The translations under genes were made by a program, and so were the position numbers. A stretch of 64,000 nt of DNA. Source: CAINVV01 sp963663005 (GTDB lineage: Bacteria > Bacteroidota > Bacteroidia > Bacteroidales > Prolixibacteraceae). Shown piece by piece: positions 23,086-32,323 of this stretch. Where the stretch lies: the NCBI GenBank assembly GCA_963663005.2, contig CAXXHH010000017.1, positions 1 to 64,000 of the forward strand, written 5' to 3'. The first letter of the stretch is position 1; each line of letters opens with the position of its first letter. The notes beneath the pieces were generated by a model that was given only the letters and a program-made list of their open reading frames with translations, did no database searches and was not told where the DNA came from.

Positions 23086-23576
23086 TCAGGTTGCATTCGT
23101 TTAGAAAGTGCCACCATCTTTATTGCAGTGTAGGCCGCTTCATCACCCTTGTTGCCAAGTCTTCCTCCGGCCCGATCCAACGCCTGCTGCTGATTATCTG
23201 TCGTTAACACTCCGAAAATGAATGGGATACCATATTCAAGATTTAATTTTGTTGTGCCGTAAGTTACACCCTGACAAATGAAATCAAAATGACGGGTTTC
23301 TCCCTGAATTACACAGCCCAGTAAGATTACGCCGTCAACATCGGTATTCTCAGCCATCAATTGTCCTCCAAGTGTAAGTTCAAAAGTACCGGGAACTTCT
23401 TCTACTCGAATATCCTCCGGGGATACACCATATTTTATGAGCGTTTCAACAGCGCCGTTCTTTAAGGGAAGTGTTACTTCCGGATTCCATTCAGCATACA
23501 CAATTCCGAATTTCATTCCTGCAGCGTTAGGAACATCGTGGTTTACGTGGTCAGATAGATTTACCGTTGCCATCAT
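23079..23576 (-). CDS. ribH: 6,7-dimethyl-8-ribityllumazine synthase
   Basis: Penultimate step of riboflavin synthesis, condensing the ribityl-aminouracil with 3,4-dihydroxybutanone phosphate; the family assembles into hollow capsid-like particles. 165 residues. Seen: FGIVYAEWNPEVT (substrate-binding Trp-Asn), VPGTFELTLGGQLMA, GVILLGCVIQGETRHFDFIC with the catalytic His, and GVLTTDNQQQALDRAGG. ATG at 23576 or the next ATG at 23573. A 144-base gap separates it from the divergent PAP2 gene; no other riboflavin gene is nearby. Confidence 0.96.
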   Translation of the reverse strand: MMATVNLSDHVNHDVPNAAGMKFGIVYAEWNPEVTLPLKNGAVETLIKYGVSPEDIRVEEVPGTFELTLGGQLMAENTDVDGVILLGCVIQGETRHFDFICQGVTYGTTKLNLEYGIPFIFGVLTTDNQQQALDRAGGRLGNKGDEAAYTAIKMVALSKRMQPEE

Positions 23577-23720
23577 TCAAATTTTAAAGGTTTATTCCGG
23601 TAAAGAATATGCACATGATATCTTAACCGAGTTGCAAAATTATCTTAAAAAGCTTTGCATTTAACTAATCAACCAAGTTATTAGCTATTTTTATCGCTTC
23701 TATTTCAAAACAGTTGAAAA

Positions 23721-24500
23721 ATGACGAGATTTATTTCTTTCTTACTTTTGTTGCTTATTTGCAACTCTGTTTCATCACAAAATCTCGCATTCAACGAAAG
23801 TCCTTCAAGTATCATCCATACCGACTCTTCAACGGTTTTTGTGAAAACCGAATGCAAAAATCGCTCTATCTTAAAATCAGCGATCTTGCCTATATCGCTG
23901 GTGGCAACCGGTGCGTTGATTGAAATTCTTCCTTCCAATTCGTCAATAGGAAAAGAAGGAATTCAGAAGCACTTTCAGACAAATGTAAGGGGCTTTAATA
24001 CGACAGCAGATAACTACCTCCAATTTGTTCCGCTAGTTGCTTTATATGGTTTTAAGCTGGCTGGATTGAAAAGCAAAAATAATTTTTTGAATCAGGCGAT
24101 TCTCACGGCGAAATCAGAATTACTCGTTTCTGCGATTGTCTTCTCCATGAAGCGGGTGATCAAAGACAACCGGCCGGATGGAAGTGACGATAATTCAATG
24201 CCATCCGGGCATACAGCCCAAGCATTCGCCTCTGCAACATTGCTTGACATGGAATACCGGGATACTTCACCATGGATAAGTGTCTCGGGATATTTGTGCG
24301 CAGCAGCAACTGGCTTTTTGCGTATTGCCAACAATCACCATTGGGCTTCGGACGTGTTAATTGGTGCTGGCATCGGCATTGCTTCCGTGAAGATCGTCTA
24401 TCTGACGCATCGCCATCGTTGGGGAAAAAATTCAACAAGTGTGCTGGTTCCTACGATTTATTCAAATGGGGGAGGGATGGCATTTTCAATGAAATTCTAA
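23721..24500 (+). CDS. PAP2-family phosphatase, exported
   Basis: Membrane-associated or periplasmic phosphatase of the PAP2 superfamily, probably acting on a lipid phosphate or pyrophosphate; substrate not known. 259 residues. A signal peptide MTRFISFLLLLLICNSVSSQ opens it. The three PAP2 motifs are present: KRVIKDNRPDG (K-x6-RP), MPSGHTAQAF (PSGH) and RIANNHHWASDVLIG (R-x5-H-x3-D). Middle segments are moderately hydrophobic. It stands alone between divergent ribH and convergent btuG, whose stop lies 20 bases past its own. Confidence 0.9.
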   Translation: MTRFISFLLLLLICNSVSSQNLAFNESPSSIIHTDSSTVFVKTECKNRSILKSAILPISLVATGALIEILPSNSSIGKEGIQKHFQTNVRGFNTTADNYLQFVPLVALYGFKLAGLKSKNNFLNQAILTAKSELLVSAIVFSMKRVIKDNRPDGSDDNSMPSGHTAQAFASATLLDMEYRDTSPWISVSGYLCAAATGFLRIANNHHWASDVLIGAGIGIASVKIVYLTHRHRWGKNSTSVLVPTIYSNGGGMAFSMKF

Positions 24501-24520
24501 ACGGGAATAGAATCTCAAAT

Positions 24521-25597
24521 CTACTTGAAACAAAATCGCCCGGGAATAATTCCTGCCTTAAATGTATCCAACAACTTACCTGCTTCTGAATATCTGAATA
24601 TTAATCCGGACTGCTGATAATCCAGTGCATCGCCCACATATATATTTCCATTTGCCGGATCAATCCCCAGGCTATACAATATTTTCGAATTGATAGAGAT
24701 AAAATACTTATCCGGAAGCTGCTCATCAGAAACAGCCATTTTCATTACCGCATTCCCCAGGATATAGAATAGGTTTTCGCCCTTTCCGTCGATAGTAAGT
24801 TTTACTGGCTTTTCAGTTGCGTTGAAAGTGAAGCTTTTATCTATTGAAAGTGAAACAGGATCTATTCTTTGTAGTTGTGCATTACTTTTAGAATTATTTC
24901 CAGGTAACGATTGACACAACACCCATATTTTACCGAAATGATCAGCAACAATTCCACAGGGTTGAATTCCTGTAGCAATCTCTGCAATAATCTGATCCTT
25001 AGATATATCAATTACCAGTACGGTTTTGTCGCCCGACCAGCATGTTACAAAAAGCAGATTTCCGACCTGCACCATTTCTTCCGTAGATGGGTGAGAAGGA
25101 GTCTGGATTACACCGGTAACTTGGTAGTTTGTTGGATTGACAATTGTAATTCTTTGTGCATATAAGTCTGTTACATAAGCCTTTTCGCTATTTACAAAAT
25201 GCAGAAATCGAGGAGAAGTCAATCCTGTTATTTTGCCCAAATATTTACCTGAATTAGTATCCAGGATGTAGATTTTACCTGAATTGTTTATAACGATATA
25301 ACCCGTCGAATTCCGTATCGACATTGATTCAGCTACATCTCCCAACGGTAATCCATTTGCCCGGTAGAAAAGATCATTTTGAATCTCCCTCTTAAGTGTA
25401 TCATAAAACGACAGCGTAGCATTTCCATACATGAAATTCCCCTCGTTCACAACAAACAACCCGCCTTCGCCCAGCTGAATAGTCGTCTGTTTCAAATGAT
25501 CCTTTACCCATTGATCATCTTTCATGCAACCTGTCAGAGCAAATTGCAGGAAAAAGATCACGAGGAAAAATAGTTGGTTACCCTTTTTAAAAATCAT
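24521..25597 (-). CDS. btuG: BtuG-like surface lipoprotein, beta-propeller
   Basis: Predicted extracellular cobalamin-binding partner of BtuB. About 358 residues. I chose ATG 25597 because it gives MIFKKGNQLFFLVIFFLQFALTGC, a lipoprotein signal with lipobox LTGC, and overlaps the btuB stop by 11 bases. The body has YncE/DUF5074-type repeats: SGKIYILDTNSGKYLGKITG, RITIVNPTNYQVTGVIQTPS, DKTVLVIDISKDQIIAEIAT, GIQPCGIVADHFGKIWVLCQ and GNIYVGDALDYQQSGLIFRY. BtuG of Bacteroides thetaiotaomicron is a seven-bladed propeller encoded next to btuB. Riboswitch and operon context support the call; affinity for cobalamin is inferred. Confidence 0.85.
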   Translation of the reverse strand: MIFKKGNQLFFLVIFFLQFALTGCMKDDQWVKDHLKQTTIQLGEGGLFVVNEGNFMYGNATLSFYDTLKREIQNDLFYRANGLPLGDVAESMSIRNSTGYIVINNSGKIYILDTNSGKYLGKITGLTSPRFLHFVNSEKAYVTDLYAQRITIVNPTNYQVTGVIQTPSHPSTEEMVQVGNLLFVTCWSGDKTVLVIDISKDQIIAEIATGIQPCGIVADHFGKIWVLCQSLPGNNSKSNAQLQRIDPVSLSIDKSFTFNATEKPVKLTIDGKGENLFYILGNAVMKMAVSDEQLPDKYFISINSKILYSLGIDPANGNIYVGDALDYQQSGLIFRYSEAGKLLDTFKAGIIPGRFCFK

Positions 25598-27587
25598 AAC
25601 GAAGTACAAATTGGAAATTTCTACCTGGCATAGGACGCTGCAATACCGTCCGATATTCTTCATTGAACAGATTCAATACCTTGCTTTCAACAGTGAGGAT
25701 CTTTGAACCCACCCGTAATCTTATCCCGACTTGCAGATTGTTCATGAAATAGGGATACAGATAGTCTGAAATTGTCTCTTCACTGTTCGCAGTCGTAGTG
25801 TAACGTTTGCTATAATAATTCCACATCCAGTCGAAAAACAGATTGGAATAGGAAAGATGGAGATTAAGGTTGGCCGAATTTTGTGGAATGTAAGGCAATT
25901 GTTTTCCGAATGAAATACTGGTGTCTGATCGGTTTACCGTTTTAGTAAATGCATAATTACCCTTCAATTCGTAGCGAATGCCTTTATAAGAACCACTTAG
26001 TGACACATTCGCGGCAATTCCGCTACTAATAACTTTGTCAATATTAGTTGGTTCCCAGTATCCCTGAAAAGTTGGAAGCCAAATAATCCAATCTTTAATG
26101 TTCGATGAAAAAAATGAAACTCCTGCTTTAAACTTCTGATTACCAAGCGAAAATTCATCAGAAGCGTTCAAATCAAGTTGCGTTCCTTTCTCTGATTTTA
26201 GAAAAGGATTGCCCCCAGGGATATAATACAGATCGTTGAGCGTAGGTAGGTGATTGTTGCCCGCCACAGAACCAGTGAGAATCAACGGCTTTTCCAGGTT
26301 TGGCTGATATGTGATCCTTACGAGCGGTAGTAACGAGTTGTGATGAAATCCCACCAGAGATTCCCGCAACAGAACTACTGTACTGAAATTGGAGGTAATT
26401 CGCGATTCCAACTCAGCAAATATTGAACTTTCAGTTCTGGATTTATCGTAACCAGTAATCTGCGCGGAGGGTGACCTATTTTCGGAGTGAACCTGGTGTA
26501 TATCAACATCAATGCCTCCAACAAGAGAAAAAATCCGATTAATTTTAACGAAATAATCTATCTTACTAGTAATTGAAAGAATTCTGGCATTAGCATCAAT
26601 TACCACCTGACTGGAGGCTCCGCTAACCCTATTTACGAGAGTATACCCAGTATTTTGAAGGTTTATCGCAGATTTCCACGACATTTTGCTACGAGCGCCA
26701 AAACGTCTCCATTCTGCCACAGAACGAAGGGCATTCTCGGCTTGCCGGTTAATATTTGCGGCTTCATCACCCTCGTTGGTCAATAATTGCGGAATACTCC
26801 GCTCATTGTGCTGCAACCAGGCTTTAAGTGTAAATATTTGATTTGGAATAGCCTGCAGATAAAACTCCTGCAATAATCCGTAGTTAAGATAGTCTGCATT
26901 TCTATTTTTTTCCACTTTATAGATATAGCTCCCGTTCAACGGATCCAGCGAAGCATTCATTTTGTTAAGAAACTGAAAATCATTGGCCGAATAGTTATAA
27001 TAAAAAGAACTTTTCGACTGTATTTTACGATTGCCAATACTAAACTGCAAATACTCATCAACTGTGTGATAACTGCCCAGTCCGCTGAGCAGCTTTCCTG
27101 ATACAGTATTATTCCAATTTGCATTATTTTCAAGCTGAATAGTCCCGCCAAGTGCTCCGGCCGATTCAGATAGGGAGGATGACCCATGCAATAGTGTCAC
27201 TCCGTCGGTAAAATATATTGGAATCAGCGAGAAATCAACCATCCCCAGCATTGGTGAGTTCAATTCAAGTCCGTTCCAACTAATTTTTGTATGCGAAGGA
27301 GCTGTTCCCCGGAAAGATGCAGTAGCCATCGCCCCTCTGCCATACTCTTTAATAAAGATTGAAGTGTTTTGAGACAAAAGCTCTGAAAGCCTTATTGTGC
27401 TTGACTTTGCCAACGTAACCGAGTCAATTTCGGATCTCGTTTCGTGGAAATTTCTGGTATTTCTCTTCCCAATTATCTGGATAGATTGTAATTGTAGCGT
27501 ATCTCGAATCGATTGCGCATTTACAGACCCCTCAGGCTGAAATATGAGCAAAAAAACAATCAAATTGACACAAAAAAATTTCATCAA
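25587..27587 (-). CDS. btuB: TonB-dependent cobalamin receptor BtuB
   Basis: Outer-membrane gated channel importing corrinoids with energy from TonB. 666 residues. Signal peptide MMKFFCVNLIVFLLIFQPEGSVNAQ, then a TonB-box-like LQLQSIQIIG, plug domain with IRLSELLSQNTSIFIKEYGRG and SFRGTAPSHTKISWNGLELN, and GGTIQLENNANW. The rest is beta-barrel, ending in the aromatic FVLRYDF. It lacks the carboxypeptidase-like N-terminal domain of SusC proteins. The first codons overlap the upstream lipoprotein gene by 4 bases, and btuG overlaps its stop, so the three are one operon under the cobalamin riboswitch. Confidence 0.88.
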   Translation of the reverse strand: MMKFFCVNLIVFLLIFQPEGSVNAQSIRDTLQLQSIQIIGKRNTRNFHETRSEIDSVTLAKSSTIRLSELLSQNTSIFIKEYGRGAMATASFRGTAPSHTKISWNGLELNSPMLGMVDFSLIPIYFTDGVTLLHGSSSLSESAGALGGTIQLENNANWNNTVSGKLLSGLGSYHTVDEYLQFSIGNRKIQSKSSFYYNYSANDFQFLNKMNASLDPLNGSYIYKVEKNRNADYLNYGLLQEFYLQAIPNQIFTLKAWLQHNERSIPQLLTNEGDEAANINRQAENALRSVAEWRRFGARSKMSWKSAINLQNTGYTLVNRVSGASSQVVIDANARILSITSKIDYFVKINRIFSLVGGIDVDIHQVHSENRSPSAQITGYDKSRTESSIFAELESRITSNFSTVVLLRESLVGFHHNSLLPLVRITYQPNLEKPLILTGSVAGNNHLPTLNDLYYIPGGNPFLKSEKGTQLDLNASDEFSLGNQKFKAGVSFFSSNIKDWIIWLPTFQGYWEPTNIDKVISSGIAANVSLSGSYKGIRYELKGNYAFTKTVNRSDTSISFGKQLPYIPQNSANLNLHLSYSNLFFDWMWNYYSKRYTTTANSEETISDYLYPYFMNNLQVGIRLRVGSKILTVESKVLNLFNEEYRTVLQRPMPGRNFQFVLRYDF

Positions 27588-28501
27588 TAGCTAGTTTTAT
27601 CCAGTAAATGGATATCTGCCGCACCGCTAATCTCTGTCGAAATTTCATTAAGCCATCCTGCTACTTGAAAAACGCCGCTTTGGACCTTAATAAAATTTAT
27701 TTTTGAGAGGTTAACTGGTTGGCCGGATGCATCGACGGCCGAGGATATGTCTAAAAAATTTGCCTTAAGTTTGGAATTGTAATCAGTATTAAAATAGCAT
27801 TCGGCATAACCAAACTGGAAAAGTCCGGGACGCACCATCCAAAGTTCTTCTTCCGAGGCTTTTGCCGTGTTAATGTAGGCATCCGGCAATCTTTCGCCAT
27901 CGAATGTTATTGAAGACTTGTCACCATATCCACTCCACCACCAACTTTCAGAGCCAAAAACTGGAACCAAAGTACCCTGATGTCCTTTGTTATCCTTCCA
28001 CGTTATATATCCAGAAACAGTTGGTTTGTAATATGTTACCTGATAATTGTGAATGGTTTCCGAATTATTGTACTCGCTTCCTTTCAGTTCATACCAGGAT
28101 CCGTCATTAGGAAGACCATCATTATTGGTATCCGTCATAACATATACAACACCAGGTTCAGATGAGACAGAAGGCTGAGTATAGATAGCAATATCAGGGC
28201 CATTCGCATTGCTAACCGCATGATCAAAACCAGCAATAAGGTATCCGCCCCAGCCACCAAGTGATGTAAACGATTTTCCATTCGCCCATGGCTCCCCGAC
28301 AAAGCTGGCTGTTTTTTCGCTGGAGGGAATAAGCGAGGCATGTTGACCAGGACCATACTGGTAATCAAATACTTTTGCTATATAAGGAGATGAACCGGTT
28401 AATGAAACTAGTTCAGAAACCCCGGAAATATCCTTTGCACAGGAAAATAAAATGAGTGAAGTAATCCCAAAAGCAAGAAATGCGCCTATTTTTTTCATCA
28501 T
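27584..28501 (-). CDS. cobalamin-locus surface lipoprotein, uncharacterised
   Basis: 305 residues, first gene of the cobalamin operon. Signal MMKKIGAFLAFGITSLILFSC ends in a lipobox (LFSC), so it is probably lipid-anchored and surface-exposed. Conserved features: SLGGWGGYLIAGFDHAV, EPGVVYVMTDTNNDGLPNDG (calcium-loop-like DTNNDGLPND), WYELKGSEYNNSETIHNYQ and VQSGVFQVAGWLNEISTEI. I recognise the same protein type in other Bacteroidetes next to BtuB/BtuG propellers, but its role is not established to my knowledge. Inference: an accessory corrinoid-binding or receptor-capping protein. It follows the riboswitch by about 30 bases. Similarity to BtuH could not be tested. Confidence 0.78.
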   Translation of the reverse strand: MMKKIGAFLAFGITSLILFSCAKDISGVSELVSLTGSSPYIAKVFDYQYGPGQHASLIPSSEKTASFVGEPWANGKSFTSLGGWGGYLIAGFDHAVSNANGPDIAIYTQPSVSSEPGVVYVMTDTNNDGLPNDGSWYELKGSEYNNSETIHNYQVTYYKPTVSGYITWKDNKGHQGTLVPVFGSESWWWSGYGDKSSITFDGERLPDAYINTAKASEEELWMVRPGLFQFGYAECYFNTDYNSKLKANFLDISSAVDASGQPVNLSKINFIKVQSGVFQVAGWLNEISTEISGAADIHLLDKTSY

Positions 28502-28529
28502 TACGATACTTTTATCCCGAAAGTTTAAT

Positions 28530-28706
28530 TACCGAATGGCTGGTCTTCTGACTTCTCCCGATTTTTGACCTCCTTCCCGTTTGTTGGGGAACAAACAGTG
28601 GATACGTGATCAAAAACATACTATCCATATTGCGGATCGGGTTTACAGCAGCGGGAACTGTACCGGATTTTCACCGGATTCCCAATTAAGCCGTGAGGCA
28701 CCAATT
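28530..28706 (-). promoter_or_regulatory. cobalamin (B12) riboswitch
   Basis: On the minus strand the leader reads GGTGCCTCACGG, GGGAATCCGGTGAAAATCCG, ACAGTTCCCGCTGCTGTAA, CCCGATCC, and at its 3' end GAAGTCAGAAGACCAGCC, the conserved B12-box region. All landmark segments of the adenosylcobalamin aptamer are in order. The aptamer ends about 30 bases before the first start codon, so control is probably by blocking translation initiation. It regulates the lipoprotein-btuB-btuG operon. Confidence 0.95.
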
Positions 28707-28711
28707 CTTTG

Positions 28712-28719
28712 CAAACTTA
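28712..28719 (-). promoter_or_regulatory. -7 element of the cobalamin operon promoter
   Basis: TAAGTTTG on the minus strand fits TAnnTTTG. Transcription would begin near 28,705, exactly at the 5' edge of the riboswitch. No clear -33 element. Confidence 0.5.
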
Positions 28720-28811
28720 CATAAAAGTTTAATTATCTTGGATTATTAAGGAATTTTATGGAAATAAAAATACTTCACAATTGATAAATCTAAAAAAGCT
28801 GAAGTTTCAGC

Positions 28812-28819
28812 TATCTTTG
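28812..28819 (+). promoter_or_regulatory. -7 element of the pepD promoter
   Basis: TATCTTTG matches TAnnTTTG exactly, 85 bases before the pepD start. No clear -33 TTTG is seen at the usual distance. Confidence 0.5.
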
Positions 28820-28903
28820 CGACTGAAAAGGTACAATTGACAAATGCAATACGTGAAATTCAATTAATTATAAACTTTAATAAAACAATATAAATACATA
28901 AAG

Positions 28904-30358
28904 ATGAATAATATAGAAACATTAAATCCTCAATTGATTTGGCATTATTTCAATGAAGTTTGTAAGGTACCGCGTCCTTCCAGGCACGAAGAAAAAATGA
29001 TCGATTTTCTGCTCCGGTTTGCAGAAATTAATAACCTTGAATCGAAAAAGGATGAAGTGGGAAACATCGTTTTGAAAAAGCCGGGAACTAAGGGGTATGA
29101 AAAAGGCAATGTCATTGTCTTACAGTCGCATATGGACATGGTTTGCGAAAAAAATGACGGCGTTGAGCATGATTTTTTCAATGATCCGATCATTCCGGTT
29201 ATAGATAATGGATGGGTAAGAGCCCACGACACCACATTGGGTGCGGATTGTGGTATTGGCATCGCTGCCACTCTGGCCGTATTGGCTGACAAAAACCTGA
29301 TTCACCCGCCAATCGAGGCACTATTTACAGTAGATGAAGAAACCGGTTTAACAGGCGCGCAAGCGCTAAAAGCTGGTTTTTTGGAGGGTAAGATATTACT
29401 AAACCTTGATTCGGAGGACGAAGGGGAAATCTTTATTGGTTGTGCCGGTGGGATTGACACAGTTGCAACATTCAATTATAAGCCAGAAGCTGTACCCGCA
29501 AACAGTGTCGCATTTAAAATTTCCGTTTCCGGACTACTGGGAGGGCATTCTGGCGATGATATTGAAAAGGGTAGGGGAAATTCAATAAAAATCCTGAATC
29601 GCTTTATATATCAACTAATTAAAGAGTGCGAATGCCGCATTGCTCAATTCCAGGGAGGTAACCTTCGCAATGCAATACCGCGGGAAGCGTCAGTAGTCAT
29701 CGTAATTCCATCCGATAAAAAGGAACATTTGACAATCGAGTTGAATCATTTCAGAGTCGATATGGAGAATGAGCTCCTAAAAAAAGAACCAAAATTCAAA
29801 ATTTCACTGGAAAGTACGGATATTCCTGAATCAGTAATCGATCCTGAAAGTCAGTTTAAACTGATTAATGCTCTTTACGCTCTGCCACACGGCGTGCATT
29901 CCATGAGTTTTCGTATGCCAGGGATGGTTGAGAGCTCCTCAAACCTGGCAAGTATAAAATTTAAACCTGAATCCAAGATTGAAATAGTGACCAGTCAGCG
30001 AAGCGACCAGGAAAGTGGCAAACAAGATATATATCAGATGGTTGAAACTGTTTTCAGCCTCATAGGCGCTACCGCTGTCAGAGGCGACGGATACTGTGGC
30101 TGGACACCAAACCCCTCTTCGCAGGCTCTTCAAATATCACGTACATGTTATGAAGAACTGTTTGGCAATAAACCTGTCGTTCGATCCATACACGCCGGAC
30201 TGGAGTGCGGCCTCTTTCTGGAAAAATTCTCCGATTTGGATATGATTTCTTTTGGACCAACGCTTCGGGGGGTACATTCGCCTGATGAGAAAATTGAAAT
30301 TGCCTCTGTAGAGAAATTTTGGAAATTTCTGACAGAATTATTACCAAGACTGGCCTGA
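28904..30358 (+). CDS. pepD: aminoacyl-histidine dipeptidase (M20 family)
   Basis: Cytoplasmic zinc dipeptidase hydrolysing Xaa-His (carnosine-like) dipeptides; 484 residues, normal for PepD. Seen: VLQSHMDMVCEKNDG (zinc ligand His and catalytic Asp), TLGADCGIGIAATLAVLAD (bridging Asp), TVDEETGLTGAQAL (catalytic Glu pair), LNLDSEDEGEIFIGCAGG, and SGLLGGHSGDDIEKGRGN in the lid domain. A C-terminal zinc ligand lies in FGPTLRGVHSPDEKIEI. Monocistronic, with its own promoter and a two-way terminator downstream. Confidence 0.94.
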   Translation: MNNIETLNPQLIWHYFNEVCKVPRPSRHEEKMIDFLLRFAEINNLESKKDEVGNIVLKKPGTKGYEKGNVIVLQSHMDMVCEKNDGVEHDFFNDPIIPVIDNGWVRAHDTTLGADCGIGIAATLAVLADKNLIHPPIEALFTVDEETGLTGAQALKAGFLEGKILLNLDSEDEGEIFIGCAGGIDTVATFNYKPEAVPANSVAFKISVSGLLGGHSGDDIEKGRGNSIKILNRFIYQLIKECECRIAQFQGGNLRNAIPREASVVIVIPSDKKEHLTIELNHFRVDMENELLKKEPKFKISLESTDIPESVIDPESQFKLINALYALPHGVHSMSFRMPGMVESSSNLASIKFKPESKIEIVTSQRSDQESGKQDIYQMVETVFSLIGATAVRGDGYCGWTPNPSSQALQISRTCYEELFGNKPVVRSIHAGLECGLFLEKFSDLDMISFGPTLRGVHSPDEKIEIASVEKFWKFLTELLPRLA

Positions 30359-30404
30359 TTTAAATGAAAAACGGGAGATGAGTTTCTCCCGTTTTTCATT
30401 TAAA
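30359..30404. terminator. two-way terminator between pepD and the M28 peptidase gene
   Basis: Perfect 20-base stem, bases 30359-30378 with 30385-30404, loop TGAGTT. The core AAAAACGGGAGA / TCTCCCGTTTTT gives T-runs on both strands. It sits directly after the pepD stop, 12 bases before the convergent stop. Confidence 0.9.
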
Positions 30405-30416
30405 ATTTTGCTCAGA

Positions 30417-32180
30417 TCACAGTGTAACCAAAAATACTTTCCTTTCACCACCTCTCATAACATCTACTGAGATTATCTGTCCGGGAGAGTATGCTTTCAT
30501 TCTTGCCATATAATCGTAGATACTGCCAACCATTTTCCCATCGATTGCGACGATAATATCCCCCTTTAACAATCCTGCCTTGGATGCAGGTTTTCCAGGT
30601 GTAACACCATCAATTCGCATACCGTCTTTCTCGGATCCTGCAAAGTCAGGTATAATTCCTAAAGAAACTTTCAGGTCGGTACGGGTAGAATTGCCAATCT
30701 TCGGACCACTTTCCTGGTAGGTAAGTCTATTGGTGCGATTTGCCACTTCTTTGATCAGCTGATAAGCATTTTCGATGATCAACTCTTCCCCCTTCAGGTT
30801 TATCCGGTCGTACGTATCTTTTGGTGTATGATACTGGTCATGAACGCCAGACGTGAAGTAAACAACAGGAATATTTTCGCCATAGAACGATGCATGATCG
30901 GATGGTCCGTATCCCTCTTTGGATATTTTGACCGTGAACCCATGTATAAGGCTGTCTACTAACGACTTCGTCTCCAAAGCGGTTCCCACACCTCCAATTG
31001 TAAGTTCATTGTCCGAATTTAGCCTGCCAATCATATCAAAATTGAACATGGCATCTATTTTCTTCAAGCTGAATGGTGGTTCCGTAACGAACGCTTTTGA
31101 GCCAATTAACCCAAACTCCTCGGCGGTAAAAGCGGCAAACACGATCGTTCGCTTATTGCTTTTCTCATATGAAAATTTTTGCATCAATTCTATAACTGCT
31201 GCGACACCTGATGCATTGTCATCAGCCCCATGATGTACCGCCAGCGTATCCGGCATTCTCGATCCTGATCCCGGCCCCCCGTATCCAAGATGGTCATAAT
31301 GCGCTCCAACAACGATGTATTCGTCGGCCAGCTTTTGATCTGTACCGCGAACCATTCCCACAATATTCTGGGTCATCGTAATTTTAGGTAGCACGGATGC
31401 CTCACCAGCAACAACGATATCCGTTGTCTTGAAGAATGGCTTATGATCCGTTTTAATTTTATTCTCTATATCACTGAATGTCAATAGACCATTAAGAATT
31501 TGATCGGCAGTCTTGGCAGAAATTTTCATTACCGGAACAGAATAGGGAACACTATTCTTGTCGAACATTACCGTTTTTGTCACGCCTTTCGTATCAAAGT
31601 CTGCGGTGATCAATAATATACCGCTGGCGTGATGATCTATCGCATTTAAAACCTTAGATCGGACATCACTATACTTTTTTGCTTCCTGATTTTGTTGAAG
31701 ATGAGCTGGCAGTCCGTCTAAAATTAAAACCCAGCTATTATTAGCCTGAATATTTAGATAATCATCCCATTTCAGGCTATCCGATGAAACAGTAATTCCA
31801 TATCCTGCCACAGCAAGTTTGCCCTTGAACGATTTATTAGCTGAAAAGAAAAGTGGCTCAAAATCAATGCCTAATTCATAGCTTTTCTGGGCGGTTGAAA
31901 GGTGATTCTCCTTTCCAAACGTAAAACCAGTGACCAGTTTAACAGGCTGATAGCCTTCGTTATATAACATTTTGCCACCTGATTTTTTAAATTTTTGGGC
32001 AATGAATCTGGCTGCCAGTGAATCCCCGGTCATTCCAGGCTTCCTGCCTTGAAAACTATCTGATGAAAGCGTGGAGATCGAGGCAGATATCTCGTCCGTG
32101 GTAATTTTTGGCTGATATTGAACTTTACAGGCAGATATAGTTATCGAGAGGAGGACAAGGCATTTAAAGAAATACTTCAT
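30417..32180 (-). CDS. M28 family metallopeptidase with PDZ domain, lipoprotein
   Basis: Exported zinc aminopeptidase-like enzyme. Starting at ATG 32180 it has 587 residues and signal MKYFFKCLVLLSITISAC, a lipoprotein type. An upstream ATG at 32234 is rejected because the -7 box lies at 32215-32222. A protease-associated insert spans about 90-270. Zinc-site motifs: VVGAHYDHLGYGGPG (His), HHGADDNASGVAAVIELM (bridging Asp), FAAFTAEEFGLIGSKAF (catalytic Glu and ligand) and FNFDMIGRL (Asp). A PDZ domain closes the protein: KPASKAGLLKGDIIVAIDGK. Physiological peptide substrates are unknown. Confidence 0.92.
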   Translation of the reverse strand: MKYFFKCLVLLSITISACKVQYQPKITTDEISASISTLSSDSFQGRKPGMTGDSLAARFIAQKFKKSGGKMLYNEGYQPVKLVTGFTFGKENHLSTAQKSYELGIDFEPLFFSANKSFKGKLAVAGYGITVSSDSLKWDDYLNIQANNSWVLILDGLPAHLQQNQEAKKYSDVRSKVLNAIDHHASGILLITADFDTKGVTKTVMFDKNSVPYSVPVMKISAKTADQILNGLLTFSDIENKIKTDHKPFFKTTDIVVAGEASVLPKITMTQNIVGMVRGTDQKLADEYIVVGAHYDHLGYGGPGSGSRMPDTLAVHHGADDNASGVAAVIELMQKFSYEKSNKRTIVFAAFTAEEFGLIGSKAFVTEPPFSLKKIDAMFNFDMIGRLNSDNELTIGGVGTALETKSLVDSLIHGFTVKISKEGYGPSDHASFYGENIPVVYFTSGVHDQYHTPKDTYDRINLKGEELIIENAYQLIKEVANRTNRLTYQESGPKIGNSTRTDLKVSLGIIPDFAGSEKDGMRIDGVTPGKPASKAGLLKGDIIVAIDGKMVGSIYDYMARMKAYSPGQIISVDVMRGGERKVFLVTL

Positions 32181-32214
32181 GATTGATGATTTAGTAAAAA
32201 AACATTTGGAAAGG

Positions 32215-32222
32215 CAAATATA
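32215..32222 (-). promoter_or_regulatory. -7 element of the M28 peptidase promoter
   Basis: TATATTTG on the minus strand places transcription start near 32,209 and so supports ATG 32180 as the true start. Confidence 0.5.
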
Positions 32223-32323
32223 ATGATCTCCCATTATTTTTTAATGTTTTTTGACATCGGGGATCGACGAATAATTAGTTAATTTGTAAAAAGGTAAAAG
32301 CTTCTTAATTCTGAAGATTTCAT

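Noticed and set aside
25587..28501. Reading the B12 locus as a SusC/SusD glycan locus
   Set aside because: The receptor lacks the carboxypeptidase-like domain of SusC, no SusD is present, and a full cobalamin riboswitch precedes the operon.
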